From positions 56,401,628-56,465,627 of the forward strand of contig CM055100.1 in the NCBI GenBank assembly GCA_029204225.1: DNA of 64,000 nt, in the 5' to 3' direction. The notes beneath the pieces are model-generated. The model did not search any database, was not told the DNA's origin, and was given only the letters and a program-made list of their open reading frames with translations. The translations under genes and the position numbers were made by a program. Shown one piece after another: positions 12,291 to 24,035 of the stretch (position 1 is its first letter; every line of letters begins with the position of its first letter). This DNA comes from Diphasiastrum complanatum. Its lineage: Eukaryota; Streptophyta; Lycopodiopsida; Lycopodiales; Lycopodiaceae.

Positions 12291-13436
12291 TGTTAGCTGA
12301 TGCCATGCCCCTAACGTGTTGATGCAGTGTCTCATCATCCAAAAAGGGTTTCCAGCAGAGATGAAGTTGAGAGCCGAGTCTGAGAGCACGAGAATTATTA
12401 GTGCTAGGCTAAATGAATATTCTGTGAGCCCCATGGCAATTCTCGAAAGATGGAAAGCCATGTGGAAGCTATTAATTTAGACTCTCAACATGAGTTATGT
12501 TTTTAATAGAGAGGCCTCCTATTATCTAGTAAGAGGTGCAACTCAACCTATTATAGATTGGGATTCACCTAGTTGCAAGAGGTGGACTCCAAAATAAAAT
12601 ACAATTGGGTTCTACAACTCGTGGGTATAGATAGAGGCCTCCACCACGAGTTTCATAGCATGTAATCTGTATTGAAATGTTGTTGCTTTGTTAATTGAAG
12701 ATTCTACTACTTGCGTTTCTTTCCATGCTCCATCTTCATTCTAATAGTTTGGGTACTGATGTATGAATGTGTTTGTTGTTACCTATTTCTCTCTTAAGGA
12801 TTGGTTGGGATTAGCATCAGGTAGATATACAGGGCTTGGAGGTTGATCCATCATTCTACTCAATTCAAATGCTTCTTAGTTATCGGCTCCTTGAGGAGTT
12901 CTTCTTATAACTATTGAGTGACAGTTGTAAGAAGCACTTTGTAGTTCTAAGATTTCAATTTAGATGTTGTGTTGTTGATTCTGTGATTCCTGTAGGAGTA
13001 GATTTAGTTTAGTTCTTTGATGTTTCTGTAGATTAGTTTAGTAATAATCTACAGACCATAATAATAAAGCAAGAATTGAAGCAGTTTATAGAAAGTAGGA
13101 ATTGAGTTCTGATAGATCCTATATCCAAGTTGAGCTTCCATTGCCAGTAAAGGATCGAGATCAAGTCGTAGGTGTGCCTTTGACAGGCGGGACACACTAC
13201 CATTGTACTACAACCAGACAATCGCTAGAGGCCATAGCGGATCCGTTGCATTAGCAAACTCTCCGTCAGAAGAATAGTAGCACACAAGGCCAGAATCGCT
13301 GCAAATAGAGGAAGAAGAGGCGCTAGCAGACCAGTAGAGACAAGGAGATTCTAGCGCTAACATTGAAAAAGTAGAATCCAAGTGCACATAGTCGGTGAAT
13401 CAGTTAACATAGAGCCAGTAGATGCTTGCGCTAACA
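12291..13436 (+). repeat. 3' LTR of LARD-E (1146 bp)
   Basis: Partner of 6375-7512 with the same terminal TGTTAG...CTAACA. It carries an extra block of about 20 bp near 12920 (CAGTTGTAAGAAGCACTTTG) and lacks about 20 bp near 13235 compared with the other copy. Confidence 0.93.
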
Positions 13437-13441
13437 GCAAA

Positions 13442-15139
13442 GCTCATATAGTCGAACTTTTGGACTCTTTCAGAACATCTAACTCTAAAGTTCTAAATTC
13501 AACTATTCCTATTGAAGGTCCAAGCTTGTCTACTCTCAACGAATAACTTATCAATGACGAAGCTGAAGATGTCAGATATTGCAGTTCAACAACTATAGCA
13601 TGATGAAGATCAACTTTGATCATCACTTAGAAGATCGACAAGAGTCATTAGACCACCTAACATGTATATCGATGAGTTTGTAACCTACATTGTTCAAGAG
13701 CCGATGACTGTCTAAGAGGCACTCAGTATGGATAAAGAGTATTCATCTCTTATCAAGAACCAAACTTGGACAATCGTCAAATTACCTGCCAACAGAAATG
13801 TAGTTGATTGCAAATGGTTATTCAAAATCAGGTACAAGGCAGATGGAAGTATTGATTGAAGAAAGGCTCGACTTGTAGCCAGAGGATTCTCTCAAGTACA
13901 AAACGTCGACTACACTGAGACCTTCAGTCCAGTAGTTAAACATCAAACTTCTATCAGATTTCTATTGTCATTTGCTGCTACTGCAGATTTGGAAATACAT
14001 CAAATGGATGTACAGACAATATATCTTAATGGAGTTATTGAAGAGGACATTTACATGGTGCAACTTGAAGGTTACAATATCGAAAGTAAACACAATCATG
14101 TGTGTAAACTCCATAAAGCACTTTATGGCTTGAAGCAATCTGCTAGAGCATGGTTTTAGAGGATCATATCTATTCTTATTGATCATGGATACACACCAAG
14201 CTCTTCAGATTCATATGTCTACTTCAAGTCAGTGCAACATTTCTTTATCATTATCACTTTGTATGTGGACAACACATTGCTTTTCAGCAACAATATCGAT
14301 CTGTTAAAGGATGCTAAGACAATGCTATCTTTCGAATTCGACATGACTGATGTAGACGAAGCTCATTACTGTCTAGGTATTCAAATTAAAAGAGAAAGAA
14401 AATAGAAGTTGATCTATATTTCTCAGCAAAGATACATTCACAATGTCTTAATTAGATATAATATGATGAATTGCAAATTAGCTTTTTCACCAATGGATCC
14501 AGCCCTCAAGATGTCGAAGGACTAGTGTCCCCAAACAATCAAAGAGAAGGAGCAGATGCGTGAGTATCCTTATCATTCAATAATAGGATCTCTTATGTAC
14601 GCGATGATCTATACTAGACCAGACATAACTTTTTCAGTCAGTTCCTTGAGTCAGTATATGACCAATCCTGGTATAACACATTGGAAGGCTCTTATTAGAG
14701 TCATGAGCTATCTTCGAGCTACTATGGAATTTTGCATTTGTTATGGAGGAGTCGACAACGACAAACTCAATATTCGCAGTGGTTTTTCAGATGCAAGTTG
14801 GGTAGGAGATGTAAACACTCATAAATTCACTTTAGGATTTACATTCTTCCTCAACAATGGTCCTATATCATGGAACAATCACAAACAAACTTCGATAACT
14901 CTATCTTCCATTGAATTAGAGTATATTACAGCCTCTCAAGCTACAAAGGAAGCAATATGGTTGAGAAACTTACTTTCAGATATCAATCTGAATCAATATG
15001 CTCCGACAATCCTATTTTGAAATAATCAAAGTGCCATTGCTTTATCAGCCAACTCTAGATTTCATTCTAGGAGTAAGCACATTGAAATTAAGTATCACTA
15101 TGTCGAAAGCAAAGTTCTCGACAAAGAGGTTGACTTGCA
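13442..15139 (+). pseudogene. Ty1/copia CopF, second half: reverse transcriptase and RNase H
   Basis: This continues CopF after the inserted LARD-E. The integrase-RT linker is followed by RT: VVDCKWLFKIRYKADGSID (13800-13856), KARLVARGFSQVQNVDYTET, HQMDVQTIYLNGVIEEDIYM, CKLHKALYGLKQSARAWF. The catalytic YVDD is YVDN (14262-14273), losing an essential metal-binding Asp. RNase H follows: GSLMYAMIYTRPDITFSVSS, FSDASWVGD, SSIELEYITASQATKEAIWL, then SAIALSANSRFHSRSKHIEI. In-frame stops lie at 13857 (TGA), 14157 (TAG), 14523 (TAG) and 15018 (TGA). The sequence is closely related to the minus-strand copy at 21657-22795. Confidence 0.9.
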
Positions 15140-15441
15140 GTTCATCATTTTGCTGAATCAGTCTATCATTTATTGCATTCAATATTATGTTAGAATCTCT
15201 ATGATCTCATATTGCTTTTGTTTGATAGTTCAATTCTTCATTGTTTGGCTACATAATCACTTTAGCTATGATGATTTCAAAGTTAGTTGCTAAAAGATTG
15301 AACGTGACTCTTGTCATTATGTTTTGTTCAATATTGGTAGGCGTAGTCATGCATTAGGAAAGCAGGCTCATTATGCTGCGGTCGATAAGTCGTTCACAAG
15401 CTTCGACTTGTCGTTATTGCATTATCACCTCTTTCCAACAT
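15140..15441 (+). repeat. CopA-type LTR, 5'-truncated, plus strand
   Basis: It matches the minus-strand LTR at 924-1321 in inverted orientation, through to the shared end CATTATCACCTCTTTCCAACA. The start is missing: the RNase H frame runs straight into the middle of the LTR at about 15140, so U3 and the polypurine tract are deleted. The sequence after 15441 (TTTTGGGCAGCC) is not a primer site, consistent with a 3' LTR. Confidence 0.75.
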
Positions 15442-15732
15442 TTTGGGCAGCCCACGAGATGATTAGGAAGTTTACCATTCTTTAAGCCAAAAGTTCCAAT
15501 TGCCATATGGGTTTCTGAGTGGCATAATTGCCCACCTCAATTTTAATGGGAAACCATGATCCAAAGGGGTCCTAAAACACACCCATCCTCCACATATTGG
15601 TGGGTTTCAAAAGTTTGAAGTAGGTCAAAGAATCTAAATATAGAAATTCTAGACCACACCATATTGTGCATCAATGTTATTTTTAGTAATTTTGATTTCC
15701 TACGTCCTCTACATATACTAACAAGTAAATGT

Positions 15733-15839
<107 letters not shown>

Positions 15840-16469
15840 GTGAGTGATAGAAGAATAGGGTGAGAAAGAAAGCGAGAGAAATCGTTTGCACCAGGCTACT
15901 AACATTGCATTCATTTATATCTTTCTGATATTACTTTGGAGACAAGTATGACACTTTAACATAAAGCCCTTTTTTGCTATCTAGTCCTCTTGATCATCAC
16001 TATACAAAGTTAATACACTACTCTTTCAAATGTCTTATCTTATTAATTGCTCACTAGGATACGATAACACAAATAATAGTACCTAGCTTTATACTACAAG
16101 TGTGGAACAACCATGACATCATCACAAGAGAGCTTACCTACCACTATTTAGGTTTGAGTTTACAACAAATTGTACAAACATTGCTTCATGCCAATATAAC
16201 TAATGATGAACAACGTTCGTTGGTGACGTAAAAAGTGGCCATTTGCAACAATATCTGCTAAATTTCTTACAATCATAACCATCATTGAAAGGTCCTTATC
16301 TATTGTTATCAATCCTTCATTTACTACTGTAGCAACTCTAAATAGACATCAATGGGTGAGGGTTGGGGACTTATATATAAACAACTTTGAGTAAGTTTGT
16401 CATTGGATTTTAGCATGCTTATAACAAGGTCTCTTACTTGGATATCATGAAATGCTTCTTGGTTTCCAA

Positions 16470-16533
16470 GGGGAGGCTCGAACCTGGGACCAAAGAAACT
16501 TTGGATGCCAAGCTAACCAGTTGAGCCAACCCC
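16470..16533 (-). repeat. tRNA-derived SINE head or tRNA pseudogene
   Basis: The minus strand reads GGGGTTGGCTCAACTGGTTA at one end and GGTTCGAGCCTCCCC at the other. The first contains a polymerase III A box (TGGCTCAACTGG) and the second a B box (GGTTCGAGCC). The spacing (about 35 bp) and the GGGG/CCCC ends are those of a tRNA, but the middle does not give a clean anticodon arm. This is typical of a SINE head or a decayed tRNA copy rather than a working tRNA. No tail or target duplication was identified. Confidence 0.6.
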
Positions 16534-17310
16534 GTTGGATGGGATTTCAACATAACACAATGCTATATGCATAAGCTCCAAAACATTGAATATTTGTTTA
16601 TATCATAAAGCAATTGCATACAAATAAAACACCATGAATGAAAGAAAAGATGTTGCCCCATTGAACAAGTTGAAGCTTGGTTTGGCCTTGTATTGCATAG
16701 GCAATTATGTGTGTTGAAGTGAGTCAAGGAACTTTTATGCATAATTCAACTTTAAAGGAATTGTCCAAAACTTAGTCTCACTAACTTTAAGTGCTTCAAG
16801 TTTGGTCTTTGTAAGTGGTCATTGATAATAGACATGCACAATTGCTAGCATTAGCATGAAGAACCATGAACATTCTAGTGAGAGAACATGCAATAGCTTC
16901 ATGCACACACCAACCATCTATAATAGTCGTGATTTTCCAGCTTGCACTACCCCTACCATAGCACAAGAGTTGCACAATCCAAGAGTTAGCCATCTATTGG
17001 AGCTGTGATTTCCCAACTTAGCACTATTGTCTACCATGCCATATGCAATTAATCTAGATTCATTTCAATTATTCACAAAAACTTAGAATACCACAATCAT
17101 GACAAGGCCTTTCTAGTATCATACAACCACCTACTTGTTTTAATATAAATGTGGGTGTCAAAGATGGTGGGACGAGTTAGAGAAGATAGATATTATTGCC
17201 ATATGCTCTAGGCTTGAACCACGGCTGATGCTCTATGGACATGTTTGAAGCCTTGTGTGCTCCCAGGTTAGGTTTGACCTCACATTTTATAAACTATGCT
17301 AGCGCACTCT

Positions 17311-17417
<107 letters not shown>

Positions 17418-17748
17418 GCTAGTGTTTAAGAAGCTACCATCTCAAACCAATAAGTTGATAACTAGTCATCTTGAGGATAGTGGCAACCAAAGATAGGAAC
17501 TTAAACTTGAGAAAGAAGAAATTTTCTTACAAGTTCGTGAGTGAGACATAAAGACATAAGGAGCCCAAAGTCTCCATGACATAATATTCCATTGCAACAA
17601 ATGTTGGATGACAAACTCAAGATCTATAGACCCACAAGTGTTAAAACCTCATACTACATAGAAAAAAGGTGTTGCCTTTGCAAATGGTGAGCTCAAAAAC
17701 GTGCTGAGAATTTTGAAAGCCTGTAATTGAATGTGGTTGATCACTAAG

Positions 17749-19845
17749 CTATTGAGGAGTAAAGGTATAATTAGGTGTTGAAGGTATTGAATCTTGCTGT
17801 AAATTTGAGATCTGTTTTATACGAGTTGGCACAAAATGGCCAAAGAGATCTTTGAGAGTGATGCCTCTGAAAATGGCTGCTTGTTTGATAATATTTGATT
17901 CAGTTGACTCAATGTTATTCTTTTCTTCTTCCCAATAGAAGTCCTCCCCAACATCTATAAGATCACTCTCACTGGCAGTTTCCCACACAGACTCATCATA
18001 ATCTTCATGGTGGTGGGTAATACTTACATTGTCATCCATGCTATACTGCAAAGGTCCGTGCTTGATGGCAGGATCACAAAATAACCAGGCTGCATGCATC
18101 TGTTTTGTTATCAAGTGTTCAAATTGTTCCAGAACCTTGATGTCTTTGAGATCATTGTCATGCTCAGGTTCATGAGACCACTCGTTGATGAACATAATTG
18201 CATCAAATAGGCTCTCCTTAGCCATGCCAAGGGCATCAAATGCTTGAGCTCTCTGCCATAAGCTTTTACAGTGCCTGTTGATGGGCTTATGAAGGCATAG
18301 TACCCGGGTGGAGTCACTCAAAGCGCAATCAGGCTTATGCAAAATCAAGTGGCATTCAGCACGCTTGCTGTATAGGCTTAACCTTTCAGACTCCTCATTA
18401 ATTGGACAAAGGGCTAGCGCCTCAGTGTACTTGATGACAGCTCCAGCAATGTCTCCATCCAAAATTTTTCCATCTCCTTCGGATTTGACCAAAAGAGTTG
18501 CTTTGAGCTTTTCTTGCAGATCTTCTGTGGACATGCTCTTTTCCCACTTCAACCTCTCCCGTGACGCCATAAAACCGTCAAGCAGCTCCCTTGTGCAAGG
18601 GGATAATGATAGAGAGGAAGGAAAATCAAAATCTTCATTCAGAGAGCTCATCAACATATCTCCCACTTTCACATTATCTTCCAAGCTGGGTAGCTCTGCT
18701 AAATCCGCCAAGGCGACCAGAGCTTTATCGAGCACCTGTTTGATCGTAAAAATCTCGTTTAGGTTTATTCAAAGAAACAAGATTTAGCACCTGGATTGAT
18801 TCGAAATAACTATAAAAGCTTTAGCATGATAGATGTACGTTGAAAAAAGCATCTAGAAAACAACTAGAGGGGGAGGTACCTTGAGCTGGGTGTCTGGGTC
18901 TTGCACAAGCCACATGAGACAATCTATGGCCATGTGCTGCCAGTCATCAGAAGATCTAGCGGTGCTACAAAGAGCTTCAACAACAGCTGTGCAACTGGCA
19001 ATAGCAGCTCTCCCAAAGCTATGATGACAGATTGTTCTTAGCAACCCTAGACCAGCAGGTGAACTCACATTCACCAGGCCTCCCCACATCCCCGAGAGCT
19101 TAGACAAGAACTCTTGTTGGCAGATAATGGGAAGATGCGCCTCACCAAATGCAAAACAGTTAATTAGCTGCAGTGACCAGCATTGAAGCTGGCTTGCCCA
19201 TTCTTCTGCCCTGGACTCTGTGCTCACCCCTTCGGAACGTGTTGTCAGGAGATCAGAATGGTACTGAAGCCTACAGTCTACAAATTGATAGTAATGAGTA
19301 TAGACTATAGAGAAGGCATCTTGGGCCAGCTGAATTGTGTGCTCCAAAACATCCTTGTGGGCTGCAACTGATGGAAAAGTGCTGTCATATGCTGCAATGT
19401 GAGCCAAAGCCCTAACAGCAATTCTCTGCTCCACCCAAGTCAGTTTTCCTCTAAGAAGCTCCAAAAGTGGTGGTATAACTCCTGCCTTTACTGCTCTCTC
19501 AGCAGATTCTTCAACCAGCAATGTGTAGGAACCTATTATATGAGCTGCATAGTAAGGAATGTATACGTTTTGATCTTGAGCTAGCCATTGCCTATTTCTA
19601 AGACCTTTCCAAATCAAGCCCGACATGCACTCAAAGATGCCTTGCTGTATCAACTCTGTTTGAGTAGGATATGTCATGGCAATATTTCTTAATTGACTCA
19701 CAACAACTACCTGGCCATCTGCACCATGGCTAGGAAATTCTTGAAACAATCGAGCGAGTCTACTGTGACTCTTTGAAAGATCAGTCTCCTTTAGAATGCA
19801 GAACAGGCATTCCGGGTCCTCACAGAGGGCATCACTTCTTTCCAT
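17749..19845 (-). CDS. ARM-repeat / TPR protein, two exons (650 aa)
   Basis: Coding sequence is the join of 19845-18880 (322 codons) and 18735-17749 (328 codons plus stop), minus strand. ATG at 19845 begins MERSDALCEDPECLFCIL, with a Cys-rich start. The donor AAG/GTACCT and acceptor AAACAG/GTG bound a 144-bp intron in phase 0, so QLK joins VLDKALVALADL. Residues about 45-310 are helical ARM/HEAT-like repeats (AAHIIGSYTLLVEESAERAV, VIPPLLELL, IAVRALAHIA). Residues about 400-512 are three TPR-like helix pairs (KILDGDIAGAVIKYTEALAL, LSLYSKRAECHLILHKPDCA, SLWQRAQAFDALGMAKESLF). An acidic segment follows near 555-605. This order matches the plant family annotated as ARM-repeat/TPR-like protein. 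TPRs of this type often bind chaperones, but a role here is inference. No stop or frameshift; the only gene in the window that looks intact. Confidence 0.92.
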
Positions 19846-20595
19846 TTTTCCTTAATCAATACAAAATGCCTGGGTATTCAAAGAATTCCATTCATGAACA
19901 TAACATAAAACTTCTTCCAATCTGTCGGTTTGGAGTGAGAATAACGGCTGGAAACTCGTCTAGTGATGCAATTTCTTTACAAAGCCCAAATAAGAATCAA
20001 AAGGAGCCGCACTCTAGATTTGAGGGTTACCATTCATAATTACTTTTCCTTCATAAAACAAGACTGGATGCATCTACAGTAAACAATTGCATAAAACCGC
20101 AGGATCTACAATACTTTTTCTCACAACTATTCAACTATATGCATGCAAAAAACAAAATCTGCTTATGGGTTCTGAGGATCAGGCTTATGAAATTTTGATC
20201 TCAAGGATTCTAAGGACCAAACAACTTCTACAATGTAATTACTGCTTGATTAGAATTCAAGCACGAAAACTAATTATGGAGAAAATAACAGCACAGAAGC
20301 ATTGACAATGCCTTCTTTATTTGCTGGAAATCTGCTGACTTTTATTGCGCAATCAGGTAGCTCCTGCACAAGCAACATTGTAAAAAAAGCTCAGCAATCC
20401 TTCACAGAACAGCTTTTTCAATCTTTCGTGAACAATTGAAACCCAATCTATCTGATAACCAAGTCGTGAAATGCAGCAAAGTTTGTGGCATAATATCTAT
20501 TTACATGACGCAATCACATGAGGCAAGCTCTAGTAACGCATTAAATTTTCATCCATGTTGTGGCACAATGCTGCCATGATCCAGACTCAACACAA
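19846..20595 (-). promoter_or_regulatory. 5' flank of the ARM/TPR gene
   Basis: Sequence upstream of the ATG that should hold the 5' UTR and perhaps promoter. No clear TATA box or coding frame was identified. The transcription start cannot be placed from sequence alone. Confidence 0.35.
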
Positions 20596-20811
20596 CTATG
20601 TCAGCGCTGATCTCAATCCACTTGCCACGATTCCATGCATTATGCATGAAAGAAGATGGAAATTCCGAAAAAAGAAAGCATAAAAAACAGTGTAAAACTT
20701 CGCCCCACAAAAAAGTCTCACCTTGGTGCTGCCCTTAGCCATAGTGGCATAGCTAGTTGCTATGGAGCCCACCATGTGAGGAGAAAAATAGTATTTTTCC
20801 ATTGATGCCAC
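20596..20811 (-). other. Possible small upstream exon
   Basis: Minus-strand ATG at 20811 opens MASMEKYYFSPHMVGSIATS and continues to a consensus splice donor (AGCACCAAG/GTGAGAC) near 20723. The frame reads through to 20596 if unspliced. It could be a leader exon or upstream ORF of the ARM/TPR gene 750 bp away, or a chance frame. The protein is not recognised. Confidence 0.25.
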
Positions 20812-20974
20812 CTAATTTTATTCATATTTTTACATGCTCTCATAAGTGCCTTATGCTAGGATCTTTCTAGAGGTGAAATTGAGTGAGATGTCCTCCAATA
20901 TGATCCTGACTCCCAAGACACATTATTGCTACTTGCATCTCTGCGACTAGGTGATGTGAACCCTTTAGAAGTTA

Positions 20975-21022
<48 letters not shown>

Positions 21023-21656
21023 TATCCACAATTAATCAAAACATCCTTGACTTGGAGCTACCAACTACTTGCAGACCATTCACTTGAACATTATAGTAAC
21101 CCTAGAATCTCAAAAACACCAATAAATCATCAAAACATCTCAACTTTGCTCCTTTGTTGTATTTGCTATTTAAAATAGCTAGAATCAGGGTGGTAGCCCT
21201 TAATAAAAGGACAAAACAAACACAAGGTTGTTTTTTTCATCTACTTTGATGAGCCATTCTTTTTGTTACTAAGGTCACTCAAGTCCGGTGGATCTTGTCA
21301 AGCTACTAATGTGTTGTTGGTTTGTATAGTGCCAACCATCCCATTGGAGTGTATACAAGTGAGAAAAGGTAGATAATTGTAACATCCATACGAGATCCAA
21401 CCTGTGGTTGATTCAAAGGACACCAAAAGTAGACATCAATACGACCTCCCATCCATGGAGTAAATCCTTCATCACCCTCAGATTGTGAGAAAAGTTAATG
21501 GTAGTAACACATATATCTCCTTGAGTTTCTAGTTATAGTGTCTCGTACCACCATAATCCATCCTAAGAATACCAAACCTGATAGCTACATAATCTTAGAA
21601 CTCAACCAATCCAAGCAGTATAATATGGATTGAATGACCCGACAATCAATGATCCT
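20812..21656. other. Intergenic sequence with short (AG)n at 20979-21019
   Basis: A 41-bp AG microsatellite is the only clear feature. The last few hundred bases before 21657 continue the minus-strand copia unit (its 3' non-coding part) without a recognisable LTR boundary. Confidence 0.5.
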
Positions 21657-22795
21657 CTAGTGCCACACCCCACAAGCATTGTAGACCTCGCCCACAAGTA
21701 TAGTAGTGACTAGGCAGAATCTATCTTGCATTCGACAGTACTGCAAGTTTACCTCTTTGTCGATAACTTTGCTTTTGACATAGTGATACTTAATTTCAAT
21801 GTGCTTACTCCTAGAATGAAATCTAGGGTTGGCTGATAAAGCAATGGCACTTTGATTATCACAAAATAAAGTTGTCGGAGCATATTGTTTGAGACTAACA
21901 TCTGAAAGTAAGTTTCTCAACCATACTGCTTCCTTTGTAGCTTGAGAGGCTGCGATATACTCTGATTCATTAGAAAATAGAGCAATTGAAGTTTTCTTGC
22001 AAATGTTCCATGAAATAGGACCATTGTTGAGCAAAAGTGGATTTACGAGTGTCTCCATCTCCTGTCCAACTTGCATCTGAATAATCATTGAGAATATTGA
22101 GTTTGTCATTGTCGACTGCTCCATAGCAAATGCAAAAGTCCATAGTAGCTCGAATGTATCTCAAAATTCTGATAAGAGCCTTCCAATGTGTAATACCAGG
22201 ATTATCATGAATTCTTAAGGAACTGACTGCAAAAGTTATGTCTGGTCTGGTACAGATCATTTGTACATAATAGATCGTATTATCGAATGACAAGGATACT
22301 CATGCATCTAATCCTTCTCTTCGATTGTTCAAGGACATCGGTCCTTTGACATCGGTGAGAGAGCTAATTTGCAATTCATTAGATTATATCTGATTAAGAC
22401 ATTGTGAATGTATCTTTGCTAAGTAATGTAAATCAACTTCTGTTTTTTGTCTCTTTGGATTTGAATACCTAGACAATAATGAGCTTCGCCTAGATCGGTC
22501 ATGTCGAATTCGGAGGATAACATTGTCTTAGCTTCTTTTATTAGACCGATACTATTGCTAAAATGCAATGTGTCATCCAAAGTGATAATAATAAAAGAAT
22601 GTTGCACTGACTTGAAGTTGACATTAGAATATGAAGTGCTTGGTTTATAGCTGTGATTGATAAGAAAAGTGTTGATCCTTTGAAACCATGCTCGAGCAGA
22701 TTGCTTCAAGCCATAAAGTGCTTCATGGTATTTACATACATGATTCTGTATATCTTTGATATTATAACCTTCAGGTTGCATCATGTAAATGTGAA
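21657..22795 (-). pseudogene. Ty1/copia CopA2: reverse transcriptase and RNase H fragment
   Basis: Minus-strand copia pol, closely related to 13965-15139. RT residues MMQPEGYNIKDIQNHVCKYH and ALYGLKQSARAWFQRINTFL lie at 22784-22660. The catalytic box reads ITLDDTLHFS near 22570-22595: the Tyr-Val codons of YVDD are deleted while both Asp remain. FDMTDLGEAHYCLGIQIQRD follows. RNase H runs from about 22290 (TRPDITFAVSSL) through NDYSDASWTGDGDT, SNESEYIAASQATKEAVWLR and LFCDNQSAIALSANPRFHSR to 21740. Frameshifts are near 22310-22420 and 22030. The RT start is cut at about 22795 by a junction with CopB sequence. Confidence 0.88.
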
Positions 22796-22929
22796 GGATT
22801 TCATATCATTGATGATCCAATCCACAAAAAGATCTTGGCTTGCAAAAGAAGGTATCCTACCAATCTCACCAATGTAGAAAAATCAGCATCTACACACAAA
22901 ATGAGATGAAACTGTAATAGAACTTGATC

Positions 22930-23695
22930 AAACATGAATCAAATGATAAAGTATTGTTGCTGTTCGTACAAAACCATCAAGTTACTGTATTTCACACATG
23001 TGGATCCAAAAATAACAATTAGCATGGACTTTGATAACACTCCAAGTGATGTTCTATGCTTCATGAACAAGTCCTTTCCCAATGCTTTGGTGAAGATGTC
23101 AAATACATATTCCCTTGAGGACACATGTTGTCTACCTCCTTTGCAATGACTTGCTCCCTCACAAAATGATATTGCACCTCAATATGCTTGCTCCTAGCAT
23201 GAAAGATAGGATTGGTTGCCAATCTCTGAACTGATTGATTGTCACAAAAGATGATTGGGCTCTCTAAAAAATCCAATAAGGGAAGAACCATGATTATCCT
23301 CTTGATCCATACCATCTCCTTTGTGCAATGTATAAGAGCTTTGTACTCGGCCTCACTAGATGATAATGAGATAGTGGCCTGTTTCTTCGACATCCATGAT
23401 ATAGCTCCATCACCTATGAAAATACAATGAGCACTAATGGATTTCCTATCCATTATATCTCCAACATATTTTGAATTTGAAATCCAAAAAGAATAGATGA
23501 TGATCCCTCATACAATATGCCAAAATCTCAAGTTTTAATGATGTACCTCAAAACTCGTCTCCTAGCTAATGCTCCTCACTAGGATCTTGCATGAATTGAC
23601 TCAAACTTCCAACACAATAGCTTAGATCTAGTCTAGTAATGGTTAGATAGATGAGTTAGTGCATTGTTTTTTAAGCTTGTTGGTGCATTAAAAGC
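22930..23695 (-). pseudogene. Ty1/copia CopB3: RNase H fragment
   Basis: Minus-strand RNase H. LIYLTITRLDLSYCVGSLSQ near 23660-23600 is followed by RRVLRYI, FGILYEGSS, then intact MDRKSISAHCIFIGDGAISW, KKQATISLSSSEAEYKALIH and FCDNQSVQRLATNPIFHARS down to 23100. Very similar to the plus-strand fragment at 35211-35545. Frameshifts before 23453 break the frame. The reading ends near 22930 in 3' non-coding sequence. Confidence 0.88.
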
Positions 23696-23699
23696 AATG

Positions 23700-24035
23700 A
23701 GAAAAAAGGCATTGCTTTAGAGATTGGCTTAGTGACATATTGACCCTCAAACATGATTGGACCAATTTCATGGATCTCTTATTTGTGATTGGCCACGTGA
23801 TCTCAATTCAACACATAGGAAGTGTCACTAGCCCTCTCTACCATCATGACATGTGTCAAGTTCCTAGCTTATTTTTGGATTTGGCATAATCATCATGTGG
23901 CATGTGTACTTGCTCGACTTACCTCTAATGCTAAAATTGGCCTAATCACCTACTAACATGTGTAATGACACAAAAAAGTCAATATAGCCCCTAACTCAAC
24001 TAAGATAACTTTTTCTATATTTCACACTCCTCCTA
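23700..24035 (-). repeat. CopB-type LTR start with polypurine tract
   Basis: On the minus strand AGGAGGAG is followed by TGTGAAATATAGAAAAAG, the same polypurine-plus-TGTGAA arrangement as the CopB1 LTR at 31506. The LTR starts at 24026 and is cut at about 23700, where RNase H of another copy begins. Confidence 0.55.

Larger units (their letters stand above)
6375..13436 (+). mobile_element. LARD-E: 7.06-kb non-autonomous LTR retrotransposon, complete
   Basis: Two LTRs (6375-7512 and 12291-13436) both begin TGTTAGCTGATGCC and end GCGCTAACA, giving TGTTAG/CTAACA inverted ends. The element is flanked by an identical 5-bp target duplication GCAAA (6370-6374 and 13437-13441). It sits inside CopF between integrase and reverse transcriptase. 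A polypurine tract AGGAGGAGGATAA abuts the second LTR, so the orientation is plus. The 4.8-kb interior holds a T-rich low-complexity core, a few short frames and a short Gag-like stretch. I find no protease, integrase, RT or RNase H. By known categories it is a large retrotransposon derivative (LARD) mobilised in trans. The LTRs differ by roughly 6% over the first 200 bp by eye, so the insertion is not recent. Confidence 0.93.

Noticed and set aside
18111-18787. Frames antisense to or out of phase with the ARM/TPR gene
   Set aside because: Shadow frames of the real coding sequence at 17749-19845.
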